Assembly (NCBI RefSeq): GCF_001894805.1
Contig: NZ_BCWX01000002.1
Coordinates: 1,116,001 to 1,180,000 of the forward strand
Direction: 5' to 3'
DNA: 64,000 bases
From: Rhodococcus globerulus NBRC 14531
GTDB taxonomy: Bacteria > Actinomycetota > Actinomycetes > Mycobacteriales > Mycobacteriaceae
Part shown: positions 20,546-32,309 of the stretch, piece by piece
How positions within the stretch are numbered: position 1 is the first letter of the stretch
Layout: every line of letters starts with the position of its first letter
Notes under the pieces: model-generated
Seen by the model: the letters and a program-made list of their open reading frames with translations, nothing else
What the model was told of the DNA's origin: nothing
The model's database searches: none
Position numbers and translations under genes: made by a program

Positions 20546-21820
20546 ATGGCAGCACTTATAGTTCTTGGTGTTTTGGTGCTTTTCGTGATCTTGGTGGTTG
20601 CGAAATCGGTAGCACTGGTACCGCAGGCGGAAGCCGCGGTCATCGAGCGACTCGGTCGGTACTCGAAAACAGTGTCGGGTCAGCTCACATTTCTGATCCC
20701 CTTCGCGGATCGGGTGCGAGCGAAGGTAGATCTGCGCGAACGCGTTGTGTCCTTCCCGCCGCAACCGGTGATCACGCAGGACAACCTGACGTTGTCCATC
20801 GACACCGTGGTGTATTTCCAGGTCACCAATCCGCAAGCTGCGGTGTACGAGATCAGCAACTACATTGCCGCGGTCGAGCAGTTGACCACGACGACTCTGC
20901 GTAACGTCGTCGGCGGTATGACGCTGGAAGAGACGCTGACCTCGCGTGACTCCATCAACGGTCAGTTGCGTGGTGTGCTCGACGAAGCAACCGGCCGCTG
21001 GGGCCTGCGGGTCGCACGCGTCGAACTCAAGAGCATCGATCCGCCGCCGTCGATTCAGGAGTCGATGGAAAAGCAGATGAAGGCCGACCGCGAGAAGCGC
21101 GCCATGATTCTCACGGCTGAGGGGCACCGCGAAGCTGCGATCAAGACCGCTGAGGGTGCGAAGCAGAGCCAGATCCTGTCAGCTGAAGGCAACAAGCAGG
21201 CCTCCGTTCTCAACGCCGAGGGCGAGCGTCAGTCGCAAATCCTTCGCGCGCAGGGTGATCGCGCTGCCAAGTATTTGCAGGCGCAAGGTGAAGCCAAGGC
21301 CATCGAGAAGGTCTTTGCCGCCATCAAGTCGGGTAAGCCGACGCCGGAACTGCTTGCGTACCAATACCTTCAGACGTTGCCTCAGATGGCGCAGGGTGAC
21401 GCGAACAAAGTGTGGCTGGTGCCGAGCGATTTCGGCGACGCACTCAAGGGTTTCGCAAAAACACTGGGTGCACCAGGCGATGACGGCGTGTTCCGGTACG
21501 AACCGCCCGCGGCGGAAGAGAACCTGCCCAGCCCGGAGGACGATTCCGACGAGGTAGCCGAATGGTTCGAGACAAAGTCCGACCCGGCTATCGCCGAAGC
21601 TGTCCGCGCTGCGGAAATCGCGGCCCGGACGCCAGTAGAGGATCCGGCGGCAGCGGTTCGCGCACAGCGCGAAAGCGCCCCGCAGTTCACCGACCCGGCG
21701 CTGCCGGCGCCAGGTGAAAGCCAATGGTCCGGGCAGTTCCAGCAGGAGCCGGAACCTGGAGATTTCCAGCAGAAATACCCGTATCAAGACCAGCCGCCGG
21801 AGGGCGGACCGCGTCACTAG
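20546..21820 (+). CDS. SPFH/stomatin-like protein (Rv1488-like)
   Basis: This 424-residue protein has an N-terminal membrane anchor (residues 1-20), an SPFH/prohibitin domain (AVIERLGRYSKTV, FPPQPVITQDNLTLSIDTVVYF), an Ala/Glu/Gln-rich helical coiled region with AEG-type repeats (ILTAEGHREAAIKTAEGAK, LSAEGNKQA, LNAEGERQSQIL) and an acidic, Pro-rich tail. The ATG at 20546 is preceded by GGAGGGG. It forms the usual pair with NfeD, probably organising the membrane. Confidence 0.92.
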   Translation: MAALIVLGVLVLFVILVVAKSVALVPQAEAAVIERLGRYSKTVSGQLTFLIPFADRVRAKVDLRERVVSFPPQPVITQDNLTLSIDTVVYFQVTNPQAAVYEISNYIAAVEQLTTTTLRNVVGGMTLEETLTSRDSINGQLRGVLDEATGRWGLRVARVELKSIDPPPSIQESMEKQMKADREKRAMILTAEGHREAAIKTAEGAKQSQILSAEGNKQASVLNAEGERQSQILRAQGDRAAKYLQAQGEAKAIEKVFAAIKSGKPTPELLAYQYLQTLPQMAQGDANKVWLVPSDFGDALKGFAKTLGAPGDDGVFRYEPPAAEENLPSPEDDSDEVAEWFETKSDPAIAEAVRAAEIAARTPVEDPAAAVRAQRESAPQFTDPALPAPGESQWSGQFQQEPEPGDFQQKYPYQDQPPEGGPRH

Positions 21821-21844
21821 CCGCCCGTCGGCGGACCGCGTCAC
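21803..21844 (+). repeat. 15-bp direct repeat around the SPFH stop codon
   Basis: GGCGGACCGCGTCAC occurs at 21803-21817, ending just before the stop, and again at 21830-21844. This looks like a small duplication at the gene's 3' end. Confidence 0.6.
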
Positions 21845-21863
21845 CAACGTTTGAACAATTTCG

Positions 21864-21902
21864 AAAAGCGCTGATCACTGGAACTACGTGATCAGCGCTT
21901 TT
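21864..21902. terminator. Bidirectional terminator
   Basis: AAAAGCGCTGATCAC and GTGATCAGCGCTTTT form a perfect 15-bp stem with a 9-nt loop and flanking A and T tracts, so it works for the SPFH operon and for the convergent gene ending at 21884, whose last codons lie in the stem. Confidence 0.9.
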
Positions 21903-22417
21903 CCTGTTCCGCAGACAGCAATCGCCCAGAGGACGCTGGCGAAGGTTCCGATGATGAACTGTTCCGAGGCATGGGGTTCACGCAGTTCGGGATACCGGGC
22001 CAATCCCTTGACCGCCAACACGATTGCGATACCTTCCGGCCAACCAGCCAGAATGGACACGGCGACGGCGATGCGCTCGAGGACTCCGATGACGCGGCCA
22101 CCGCGCAATGGACCCGCGTTGGGTGCGGGGCTGCCGTCCGGTTGCCGTCTCGCAACCTTGAACGTGGCCAAAACCACGGGAGCACCCGCCGTCGCCGAAG
22201 CCAGGACACACAGGACAAGTGTCGCTCCGAGCGCAAATCCCGTGACCGGTGTGGTCCGACTCGCGGCCAGCGCCGCAACCCCGAGGGCAGGCAGAGCCAC
22301 GGTGGCGGATACCCATTCGGGAACCTGGACGTGGCCGCCGCTCAGTTTTGGCAGCGCAGCCGCAATCAGCGGTGCTGCGGCTGCAACTGCAAGCGCGATC
22401 AGTGCCAGAACAACCAT
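21884..22417 (-). CDS. Small integral membrane protein, unknown
   Basis: This 177-residue protein has about four hydrophobic segments and a conserved-looking C-terminal section (GLARYPELREPHASEQFIIGTFASVLWA). It starts 15 bases after the SatD gene's stop on the same strand, so the two are probably cotranscribed. No family is assigned with certainty. It may be the membrane partner of SatD. Confidence 0.7.
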   Translation of the reverse strand: MVVLALIALAVAAAAPLIAAALPKLSGGHVQVPEWVSATVALPALGVAALAASRTTPVTGFALGATLVLCVLASATAGAPVVLATFKVARRQPDGSPAPNAGPLRGGRVIGVLERIAVAVSILAGWPEGIAIVLAVKGLARYPELREPHASEQFIIGTFASVLWAIAVCGTGKALIT

Positions 22418-22431
22418 GTAATGCGCCCCTG

Positions 22432-23049
22432 TCAGTGTGTGGTGCGAGCAGTGTAGGTCTGGGCTCGGACAAGTAGCCGCTGCGCGAGTCGTCGGCCGGC
22501 AAGTTCGGCTTGCCAGCCGGCGGTGAGCAGGCGTTTCGACATGGCCTGCTTGGTGATTCCGAGCCGTTCGGCGGCGGCGACCTGGGTGAGGCCGTCGTCC
22601 ATCAATGCGATAGCCGCACGTCCGTCAGGTGTTTGCCGAAGCATGATCGTGCCAAGCATGGTCAGGGCGCCGTCGATGTCCGCGGCAAGTTCAGCGAGGT
22701 CGCCGTCGGCTGGGGCCTGCTCGACGGAGATACGCGCGGGGGCTTTCTTGGCACGTTCGACGGCGATGCGTGCCGCTTCGAATGCCGGACCACGCCCGGC
22801 GCGAGTCTGAGCGGGAAGTGGTTCTTCGACGGGGCCGATTCCGATTCCGACACTCCAGTATTCGCGTCGCAGTAGTTCGAGCGCCAGGTGGACCAGGAGT
22901 TGGGGATCGTCGGTGACTGCTTGAATCTCGTCGCCTGCTGTCCGTTCGAACCCTCGAACGAGGGGAGCGGACGCGAGATCCCGAAGGACTTCCTCGACAC
23001 GGTCGACATCGCGGCGACTACTGCGCTGGTCGACTGTCAGTACGAACAT
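22432..23049 (-). CDS. SatD-like protein with C-terminal HTH
   Basis: This 205-residue protein begins MFVLTVDQRSSRRDVDRVEEV and has FERTAGDEIQAV, VGIGIGPVEEPLP and ARIAVERAKKAP segments, which resemble the SatD family. The C-terminal quarter carries a helix-turn-helix (TQVAAAERLGITKQAMSKRLLTAGWQ, about residues 153-178), so it probably binds DNA. Its start codon lies inside a run of alternating TCAAC/GTTGA half-sites (23051-23126), which suggests autoregulation. Biological role unknown. Confidence 0.75.
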   Translation of the reverse strand: MFVLTVDQRSSRRDVDRVEEVLRDLASAPLVRGFERTAGDEIQAVTDDPQLLVHLALELLRREYWSVGIGIGPVEEPLPAQTRAGRGPAFEAARIAVERAKKAPARISVEQAPADGDLAELAADIDGALTMLGTIMLRQTPDGRAAIALMDDGLTQVAAAERLGITKQAMSKRLLTAGWQAELAGRRLAQRLLVRAQTYTARTTH

Positions 23050-23050
23050 G

Positions 23051-23126
23051 AGTCAACATTAAGAGGTTGACTTCTCTATGTCAATCTTTAGAAGTTGACT
23101 TATCACTATCAACCTCCAGAGTTTGA
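23051..23126. promoter_or_regulatory. Array of alternating half-sites upstream of the SatD-like gene
   Basis: AGTCAAC (23051), GTTGACT (23066), GTCAAT (23080), GTTGACT (23094), TCAAC (23109) and a GTTTGAC variant (about 23120) alternate in orientation at 14-15-base steps. The array begins at the SatD start and runs into the 3' end of the upstream TVP38 gene. It looks like a cooperative operator. Confidence 0.6.
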
Positions 23127-23800
23127 CCCGTCAGAGCTTGGCCATCGGACGGTTGGTGCAGTTCCGCAGATGTCTTGCGAGCGTCGAACAGCAATCCGCC
23201 GATGCCGATGGCAATGCAGATTCCTGACAGCACAAGCAAGCGAGGGTCGGCTTCGCCGGACAGGGCATCGCCGAGTACGACGATTCCGATCGTGCCGGGC
23301 AAAATTCCCACCACTGTGGCGATCACGTAGGGCACCAGGCGGATCGACGAAATGCCGCAGCAGTAGTTCACCACTGAAAACGGGACGAACGCGATCAAGC
23401 GCAGGGACCCAACGGCCAGCCATCCGCGTTTCTCGATCCGCTCGTCCACTCGCCTGATTGTCGGACTCGATATCCGTTGCCAGACCACCTCTCGGCCGAT
23501 GGCGCGGACGAGATACAGAGCCAGGATGGCACTGACTGTGGTTGCCGCGACGGTGAGAGCGATACCTGTCGCCGATCCGAACAGCACGCCGGCGCTGAGG
23601 GTGAACACCGTCCGAGGAAAGGGCGCGACGGTAACCAGGGAATGAACAAGAAAGAACACGAGCGGAAACATTGGTCCGATGGAATCTGCCCACTCCCGGA
23701 CCTGAGATACCGACGGGTGCGGCGCAAGGAATGCCGCCACGAAGAGCGCGAGTACCAGCAGGACAATCGCGATCAATCTTCGGTCCAGCAGGCGCCCCAT
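23081..23800 (-). CDS. TVP38/TMEM64 family membrane protein (Rv1491c-like)
   Basis: This protein of about 239 residues has five or six transmembrane segments and the family signature VAPFPRTVFTLSAGVLFGSATG, followed by RRVDERIEKRGWLAVGSLRLIAFVPFSVVNY. The family is called SNARE-associated or DedA-like and is linked to lipid scrambling in other systems. An alternative start 4 codons upstream (23812) exists. It sits before mutA, as Rv1491c does. The last 25 residues overlap the SatD operator array. Confidence 0.88.
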   Translation of the reverse strand: MGRLLDRRLIAIVLLVLALFVAAFLAPHPSVSQVREWADSIGPMFPLVFFLVHSLVTVAPFPRTVFTLSAGVLFGSATGIALTVAATTVSAILALYLVRAIGREVVWQRISSPTIRRVDERIEKRGWLAVGSLRLIAFVPFSVVNYCCGISSIRLVPYVIATVVGILPGTIGIVVLGDALSGEADPRLLVLSGICIAIGIGGLLFDARKTSAELHQPSDGQALTGQTLEVDSDKSTSKD

Positions 23801-23812
23801 CACAGGGCACAA

Positions 23813-24200
23813 GGCTACCGGTGCGCGTGAGGAATCCCGACGTATGCGGCCCAGTCGTCCGGAAACCGGGTGCCCCTACCAGCGTGATGTGATGAAAACC
23901 ACTACCCTTCGGGTGTGGGTGACGCAGTAGGTCCCGCCCAGTGAAACCAACTCGCCGGTAACTCGTAAACGCGCTGAACAATCGCTAGGTAAGGATCGGG
24001 GCTGCGCGCCAATCCTTGCCGTACCAGCCGGTAGGCAAGTTGTCGGGCGGCCTTAGCAGACCCCTTCGCCGCGAACGTGACGTGATCCTCACGATAAGCA
24101 CGTCCGAAGGCGGGTTAGCATCACAGCCATAACGAGCAATTCGATGAACAGTTCCGATAACAGGTATAACGCTTACGCACAACGAGAGGCAGCGGACACA
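23813..24200 (+). other. 388-bp intergenic region before mutA, no gene seen
   Basis: No gene is visible. The region has several hairpin-forming segments: CCACTACCC with GGGTGTGG around 23900, and a good stem at 24015-24039 (CTTGCC, bulged G, TACC, loop AGCC, GGTA, GGCAAG). It divides the divergent TVP38 and mutA genes and should hold both promoters. I looked for a cobalamin riboswitch, expected for B12-dependent enzymes, and did not see a B12 box. Confidence 0.5.
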
Positions 24201-26101
24201 GTGTCATTAGCTTCAGAAGCCGAGGCTGTCGAGCAGGCATATGCGGAGTGGCAACGCTCCGTCGCCGGAGTGCTCGCCAAGTCCCGTCGAGTCGACGCCG
24301 CAGAACTAGGCCCCGAGCCGCAGAAACTGCTCGAAACCGTCACATACGACGGCGTCACTGTCGCACCGCTCTACAGCCCACGCGACGAGCGCCCCGAGCA
24401 GACCCTGCCCGGTAGCTTCCCGTACGTCCGCGGAGTCGACGCTCATCGCGACGTCAATGCAGGCTGGTTGGTTTCGGCTCAGTTCGGAACCGCTTCCGCC
24501 GCAGACACCAACCGGACCATCCTCGACGCACTCGAGAACGGTGTCAGTGCGATCTGGCTCAAAGCCGGACTCGGTGGCGTCTCCGTCGACTCCGTCGACG
24601 ATCTGAATTCGGCGCTCGAGGGCGTGCTCCTCGATCTCGCTCCGCTCACACTCGATGCCGGCGCCGAAGCAAGCGCCGCCGCCCGCGCGATCCTGGCACT
24701 GCTCGATGCCCGCGCTGAAGCCGGTGACGGAGTCAGCGATCGCGCAAGCATCCGCATCAACCTCGGCACGGCACCGCTGACGAGTTCCTTCTCCGGCGCA
24801 GCCGACGTCGAGCTGACAGAAGCAGTCGAGCTAGCTGTCGCCGCTGACGCTCGCGCCGAATCGGTGCGGGCCATCACCGTCGACGGCACGGCATTCCACA
24901 ATGCCGGCGCCGGTGACGCCGAGGAGCTCGGAGCGGCCGTCGCAGCCGGTCTCGAATACCTCCGCGCGCTTACCGCAGACGGCGATCTGACCATCGGTGC
25001 TGCGTTGGCGCAGTTGGCTTTCCGTTACTCGGCAACCGACGATCAGTTCCAGACCATCGCGAAGTTCCGTGCCGCACGTCTCGTGTGGGCCCGCATCGCT
25101 CAGGTCTGCGGCGCATCCGACTTCGGCGGCGCACCACAGCACGCTGTCACGTCCGCCGCGATGATGGCTCAGCGCGATCCCTGGGTGAACATGCTGCGCA
25201 CCACCCTCGCCGCATTCGGCGCCGGTGTCGGTGGAGCAGACGCGGTGACGGTTCTTCCGTTCGACGTCGCCCTGGCCGACGGCACCCTCGGCGTCAGCAA
25301 GTCGTTCTCCTCACGCATCGCCCGCAACACACAGTTGTTGCTGCTCGAAGAGTCGCACCTGGGCCGCGTGCTCGATCCGTCGGCCGGCTCCTGGTATGTC
25401 GAAGACCTGACACAGCAGATCGCCGCGACTGCCTGGGAGTTCTTCCAGGAAATCGAAGCAGCCGGCGGATATCTGGCTGCACTCGAAGCGGGAATCGTCT
25501 CCGATCGCATCGCCGCTACCAAGGCCAAGCGCGACTCCGACATCGCACACCGCAAGACCACGGTCACCGGTGTCAACGAGTTCCCGAACCTCGGCGAAAC
25601 ACCGCTTTCCGCCGAGGCCGTCGAGCCCGGCCAGTCCGTCGCCCGGTACGCGGCTGCGTTCGAAGCGCTTCGTGACCGCTCGGACGCATTCCTCGCTTCC
25701 GGCGGCGCCCGCCCCACTGCGCTGCTCGCGCCGCTGGGCTCGGTTGCAGAACACAATGTGCGCACCACGTTTGCGTCGAACCTTCTCGCTTCGGGCGGTA
25801 TCGACGCAGTCAACCCCGGTCCGCTCGAGGTAGGCGCAGAAGCCATCTCCGCTGCAGTCAAGGCATCCGGCGCCACCGTCGCCGTGCTGTGTGGCACGGA
25901 CAAGCGTTACGGCGAGAGCGCCGCAGCGGCCGTCGCAGAATTGCGCGCTGCCGGTATCACCAAGGTGCTGCTGGCCGGCCCGGAAAAGGCCGTCGGCGAT
26001 GCCGCGGGCGATTCGCGTCCGGACGGATTCCTCACAGCCCGCATCGACGCAGTATCGGCTCTGACCGAACTGCTCGACTTCATCGAGACGGGAAGCTCCA
26101 A

Positions 26102-26105
<4 letters not shown>
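24201..26105 (+). CDS. mutA: Methylmalonyl-CoA mutase small subunit
   Basis: This protein of about 634 residues is the beta (non-catalytic) subunit of the B12-dependent mutase that interconverts succinyl-CoA and (R)-methylmalonyl-CoA. The [30 protein letters not shown] and [28 protein letters not shown] segments are typical. The C-terminal cobalamin-like domain lacks the DxHxxG motif, as expected for this subunit. I chose the GTG giving [14 protein letters not shown], which fits homologue length; an in-frame ATG at 24144 would add 19 residues. It overlaps mutB by 4 bases. Confidence 0.93.
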
Positions 26106-28354
<2,249 letters not shown>

Positions 28355-28371
28355 GAAGGGGTTGACTGAAG

Positions 28372-29391
28372 ATGGCACAGCCCATCGACACGCCGACGCC
28401 GGCTGCTAGGCCATCTGTTGATTCCCTTGCCGAGGCCGTGCGCGCAAATCAGCGCGCCGGCCTCGCCCGGGCGATCACCCTCGTCGAATCCACACGCGAC
28501 GATCACCGGGCGCTCGCGCAGCAACTACTGCTGAAGTTGCTGCCCGAAGCCGGGGGAGCGCACCGCATCGGCATCACCGGCGTTCCCGGCGTCGGCAAGT
28601 CGACGTTCATCGACGCGCTCGGAATGTACTTGCTGGGCAAGGGACATCGGGTTGCGGTGTTGGCGGTCGATCCGTCGTCCACCCGCACCGGCGGCTCGAT
28701 TCTCGGCGACAAGACGCGCATGGCTCGGCTTACCGTCGAACCGAACGCGTACATCCGGCCATCACCGACGTCCGGCACGCTCGGTGGTGTTGCCAAGGCA
28801 ACCCGCGAGACCATCGTGCTTCTCGAAGCTGCCGGTTTCGACGTCATCCTGGTGGAGACAGTGGGTGTCGGGCAGTCCGAAGTCACTGTTGCCAACATGG
28901 TGGACTGCTTCACGTTCCTGACCCTCGCTCGTACCGGAGATCAGTTGCAGGGCATCAAGAAGGGTGTTCTGGAACTCGCAGATCTGGTCGCGGTCAACAA
29001 GGCCGATGGCAAGCATGAGCGCGAGGCGCAGGGCGCTGCCCGCGAACTTGCGGGAGCGCTTCGTCTGATCTACCCGCACGACGCTATCTGGAAGCCGCCC
29101 GTCATCACGATGAGCGGTCTCGAAGGTCTTGGCCTGGACGAGTTCTGGGGAACTGTCACCAAGCACCGTGAGGTGTTGACCGAGGCGGGTCAGTTCGAGG
29201 AGAAGCGTCGGAAGCAACAGGTCGACTGGACCTGGACGATGGTGAACGACCAACTGCTGCGCCGACTTTCGGCCAACGAGCACGTTCGCGCGATTCGTGC
29301 CGATGTCGAACGAAGCGTACGCGAAGGATCGTTGACTGCGGCGTTGGCTGCTCAACGGATTCTGGACGCATTCGACGGAAGCGACAAGTAG
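28372..29391 (+). CDS. meaB: MeaB-like G-protein chaperone of methylmalonyl-CoA mutase
   Basis: This 339-residue P-loop GTPase (ArgK/MeaB family) loads and protects the cobalamin cofactor of the mutase. The P-loop is GVPGVGKST (residues 70-78), and AVDPSSTRTGGSILGDKTRM, VETVGVGQSE and NKADG motifs follow. It begins 17 bases after mutB. The mycobacterial mazE/mazF genes that lie between mutB and meaB in M. tuberculosis are absent here. Confidence 0.96.
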   Translation: MAQPIDTPTPAARPSVDSLAEAVRANQRAGLARAITLVESTRDDHRALAQQLLLKLLPEAGGAHRIGITGVPGVGKSTFIDALGMYLLGKGHRVAVLAVDPSSTRTGGSILGDKTRMARLTVEPNAYIRPSPTSGTLGGVAKATRETIVLLEAAGFDVILVETVGVGQSEVTVANMVDCFTFLTLARTGDQLQGIKKGVLELADLVAVNKADGKHEREAQGAARELAGALRLIYPHDAIWKPPVITMSGLEGLGLDEFWGTVTKHREVLTEAGQFEEKRRKQQVDWTWTMVNDQLLRRLSANEHVRAIRADVERSVREGSLTAALAAQRILDAFDGSDK

Positions 29392-29404
29392 CACTGGAAG
29401 TCAG

Positions 29405-29452
29405 GCACGGTCGTTGCGACTCCTCATTTTCGAGGAGGTGCAACGACCGTGC
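29405..29452. terminator. Bidirectional terminator between meaB and the LuxR regulator
   Basis: GCACGGTCGTTGC and GCAACGACCGTGC form a perfect 13-bp lower stem. A 2x2 internal loop is followed by CTCCTC/GAGGAG and an ATTTTC loop. It serves the convergent meaB and the LuxR-family gene. Confidence 0.85.
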
Positions 29453-29506
29453 TGTTTCTGCAGGTGCGGTGCACAACAGAGTCCGTGAGACGACCGATGT
29501 CGAACG

Positions 29507-32131
29507 TCAGAGGAGCTGTAATGCATGTGCCTTCGCCAGTGCCTCGTCGCGATTGTGTGCGTCCAGTTTCTTGTACAGGGAACGCAATTGCGACTTGATC
29601 GTGTTGGCGGAGACATGAAGTTGTCTGGACATCGAAACGGAGGTCATGCCGAGGGCAAGTAGTGCGAGGACCCGTTGTTCTCCACCGGTCAGGATGACAA
29701 TGTGCACGGACTTCGGAAACGATTCCGGGGTAACGACATTCGTAAATTTCTCGAGTGCCTTCGATCGCGTGGATGCGGCCGCTTCCAGCTTCTCGATATC
29801 TTCGGCGGCGATGGTCGAGAAGGGGCGCAACAGTCCGGTCTGGTCTGCGATAGCGCAGGCGTAGGACCACGCCTCGATTGCACGATGATGCTCACCGAGT
29901 TCCGAATGTGCAACTGCTTGAACCAGAAGGGATTCCATCTGTGCGCGCGGGCACGGCTCGCCATTCCACTGGTACTGATTGCACAGGATGATCGCCGATT
30001 TGTTCTGGCCCATACGCTGTCGGACGCGTGCGACCGACACCAGGGTCCACGGGCTGCTTCCAGGATCGGCGATGCCCTCTGCAAGTGACGCGGCCTGGTT
30101 TCCTTCGCCGAGGGCTAGAAGTAGATCGATCTCGGTGGACAGCATCAGTGGCTCGGCAATGGACGTCGGATTGCACTGCGCGGAGTGGGCAGCGACTGTT
30201 CTGCGCAGCAACGACAACGCTGAGAACGCGTCACTGTTGCTGAGGGCGAACTGACTGCGGGCGTAGACGGTGAACGCCCAGAATTCGTCCGCATAGAGTG
30301 CATCGTTCTCGGTGGGGTGCCCAAGTTCGGTCAGTGCCCGTTCGGCATCTTCGAAATCGAGTGAATCGAGGGACACCAAGGCGCCGGCCGTTAATCCGGC
30401 AACCTTGACCTGGGATTGCATCTTGATCTCGACGTTTCGATGTTGGTTTTCGAGATCCAACCATTGCCGTGCGCGGCGCAGTTCACCGACTACCGCCCAG
30501 TTCAGCGCCGCTGTGCCGGCGGCGCTTCGCGCGATGTAGTCGATGCGCTGCGATTTCCCGCTCCAGTAGGCCATTCGCGCTAGGCCTGTCGATTCGGCAA
30601 GTCGGCCGTTCAGTTGAAAGGTGATTGCCCATTGCGCTCGCATGGTGGAAAGTCGATCGCTGATGTCGTGCCGATCGGTCTCAGTGATGTAGCGGCTCAG
30701 TTCGATCAGACGCACGGTGACATCTGCAGCGCGATCGTATTCGCCGACGTGCATGAGCATCAGAGCCTGGATGCAACCGATGGTGAGAGCTGACACGGCA
30801 TCGGCACTCGCCCCGAGTTCGCGTAACTCATCAGCCGAATCGGGGAGTGAGGTCCCGAAGGTCACCTGCTCGTCGGGATGTTGCAGGTAGAGATTGCGTG
30901 CGGCCCGGAAGCTCGAGTGCTTGTCGGTGGACTCGGGCGGAATCTGCTGGAAGGCAGAGCGAACCAACTCGAGGTTGTCCGCGATCATCGTCGCCCAGTG
31001 CTTGTCGAGAATGTCGACTGCAAGCGGCCAGTCCTGTGCCTCGACTGCATAATCGAGCGCAGACGCGTGTTGTCCGGCATCGAGTTGAGCGCGCGATAGG
31101 TATGACAGGCGAGCGGCCGGATCACTTCCCCCGGAGGGTTGGGACGTCAGGATGGATTGTCGGATCGCCGGTGCCAGTCTCCAGGTTTCCACGACCTCGG
31201 TGTCGACATACGAGAGAACCCCGGCAGCTTCGAGCGCAACGAGTCGATCCCGAATGCGCTGAGAGGATTCGGAAGATTCGAGCAAGTGCATGACGGTATC
31301 AACGGTGAGCTCACGGGCTGCTGCCGTAGCGACGACAAGATCGTAGTGTCCGACCAGGTGCGCCTCGGCCGCGATAGATTCCTGGGTGTAGTGCTGGATT
31401 ACTCGTCGTAGGTTATGCCGGAGAAGGTGTTCGCGTCCGACCTGAGTTGGAAGGTTTTTGAGTACCGAAATCGAACGGCGTACCAAAACTGGCAACCCGC
31501 CGGTCATTGAGTAAATATGTTCGGTTTCGCCGGGAACGATATGTGCACCGGAACCTTCGAGAACGCTCGTAGTATCCTCGAGCGTGTAGAGAAGGTCGTG
31601 CGCGCTGATCGATTCCTGATCGAGATCGAGCAAATGCGGTTCGGGGAACACGGTGCGCCCCGTCAAGGTCACAACGAGATTGACGCATCGGCAATACTTG
31701 ACGAGGTCGGCGAGGCTTTCGTCCAACTTGCCATCCACTTTGTCCGGCCTGATCAATACAAGAATGACCGGGCGCGAGTTGTCGCGGAGCATCCGAACTA
31801 TCGCGGTGAATGGGTCTTGCTCTTGCTCGATCACAGGATTCGGAAAGACAATTCCGGCGCTGACGAACCTTTGCAGCGCGTGTGCCCAGTATTCACGGGC
31901 CGTCGTGGATGGAGCGGGCTCAGGGATCCAGACGGAAATGCGCTCAGTCGCGCGAATGGTGCGCAACCACGAGGCGACAAGGGTGGATTTCCCGTAACCG
32001 ATCGGTGCGCGAATAATGGTCAGCGCGGCATATTTATCGAGTTTCGTGAATTGCGGCTGGTGCGAAATCGACTCGGGGTGGGCGCGCCGGTCAGGAATTG
32101 ACGACCAATTGTGGCGGTCCTTACCGATCAC
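29507..32131 (-). CDS. Large ATPase transcription regulator with C-terminal LuxR HTH
   Basis: This 874-residue protein has an N-terminal STAND-type ATPase domain with Walker A GYGKSTLV (about residues 47-54), a long helical TPR-like middle, and a C-terminal LuxR/GerE helix-turn-helix (LLALGMTSVSMSRQLHVSANTIKSQLRSLY). This is the MalT/LAL architecture. The GTG start has AAGGAG upstream. Nearby genes (TauE transporter, nucleoside hydrolase) are possible targets but nothing proves it. The codon use and the many Trp and Tyr residues are unremarkable for the window. Inducer unknown. Confidence 0.9.
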   Translation of the reverse strand: MIGKDRHNWSSIPDRRAHPESISHQPQFTKLDKYAALTIIRAPIGYGKSTLVASWLRTIRATERISVWIPEPAPSTTAREYWAHALQRFVSAGIVFPNPVIEQEQDPFTAIVRMLRDNSRPVILVLIRPDKVDGKLDESLADLVKYCRCVNLVVTLTGRTVFPEPHLLDLDQESISAHDLLYTLEDTTSVLEGSGAHIVPGETEHIYSMTGGLPVLVRRSISVLKNLPTQVGREHLLRHNLRRVIQHYTQESIAAEAHLVGHYDLVVATAAARELTVDTVMHLLESSESSQRIRDRLVALEAAGVLSYVDTEVVETWRLAPAIRQSILTSQPSGGSDPAARLSYLSRAQLDAGQHASALDYAVEAQDWPLAVDILDKHWATMIADNLELVRSAFQQIPPESTDKHSSFRAARNLYLQHPDEQVTFGTSLPDSADELRELGASADAVSALTIGCIQALMLMHVGEYDRAADVTVRLIELSRYITETDRHDISDRLSTMRAQWAITFQLNGRLAESTGLARMAYWSGKSQRIDYIARSAAGTAALNWAVVGELRRARQWLDLENQHRNVEIKMQSQVKVAGLTAGALVSLDSLDFEDAERALTELGHPTENDALYADEFWAFTVYARSQFALSNSDAFSALSLLRRTVAAHSAQCNPTSIAEPLMLSTEIDLLLALGEGNQAASLAEGIADPGSSPWTLVSVARVRQRMGQNKSAIILCNQYQWNGEPCPRAQMESLLVQAVAHSELGEHHRAIEAWSYACAIADQTGLLRPFSTIAAEDIEKLEAAASTRSKALEKFTNVVTPESFPKSVHIVILTGGEQRVLALLALGMTSVSMSRQLHVSANTIKSQLRSLYKKLDAHNRDEALAKAHALQLL

Positions 32132-32168
32132 CAGAGCGGACTCCTTATATCGGCAGCTTTCGCGCCAT

Positions 32169-32202
32169 GTGAACGGTTTGTCGTCTACTACCGTTTGTTC
32201 AC
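32169..32202. promoter_or_regulatory. GTGAAC/GTTCAC inverted repeat upstream of the LuxR regulator
   Basis: GTGAACGGT and ACCGTTTGTTCAC form imperfect inverted arms, beginning 37 bases upstream of the GTG start. A third GTGAAC copy is near 32228. A possible operator for the regulator itself. Confidence 0.35.
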
Positions 32203-32309
32203 AAGGATCCTAGCCGGTGTTAATCGGGTGAACGAGGGATATTCCGACTTCGTCGTCTTTCTTCGTTGAATGCCGGTTCGTAGACGGGATCGCTCTTCGG
32301 CAGCTGAAC

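Noticed and set aside
23813..24200. Cobalamin riboswitch before mutA
   Set aside because: No B12-box-like element; only ordinary hairpins.
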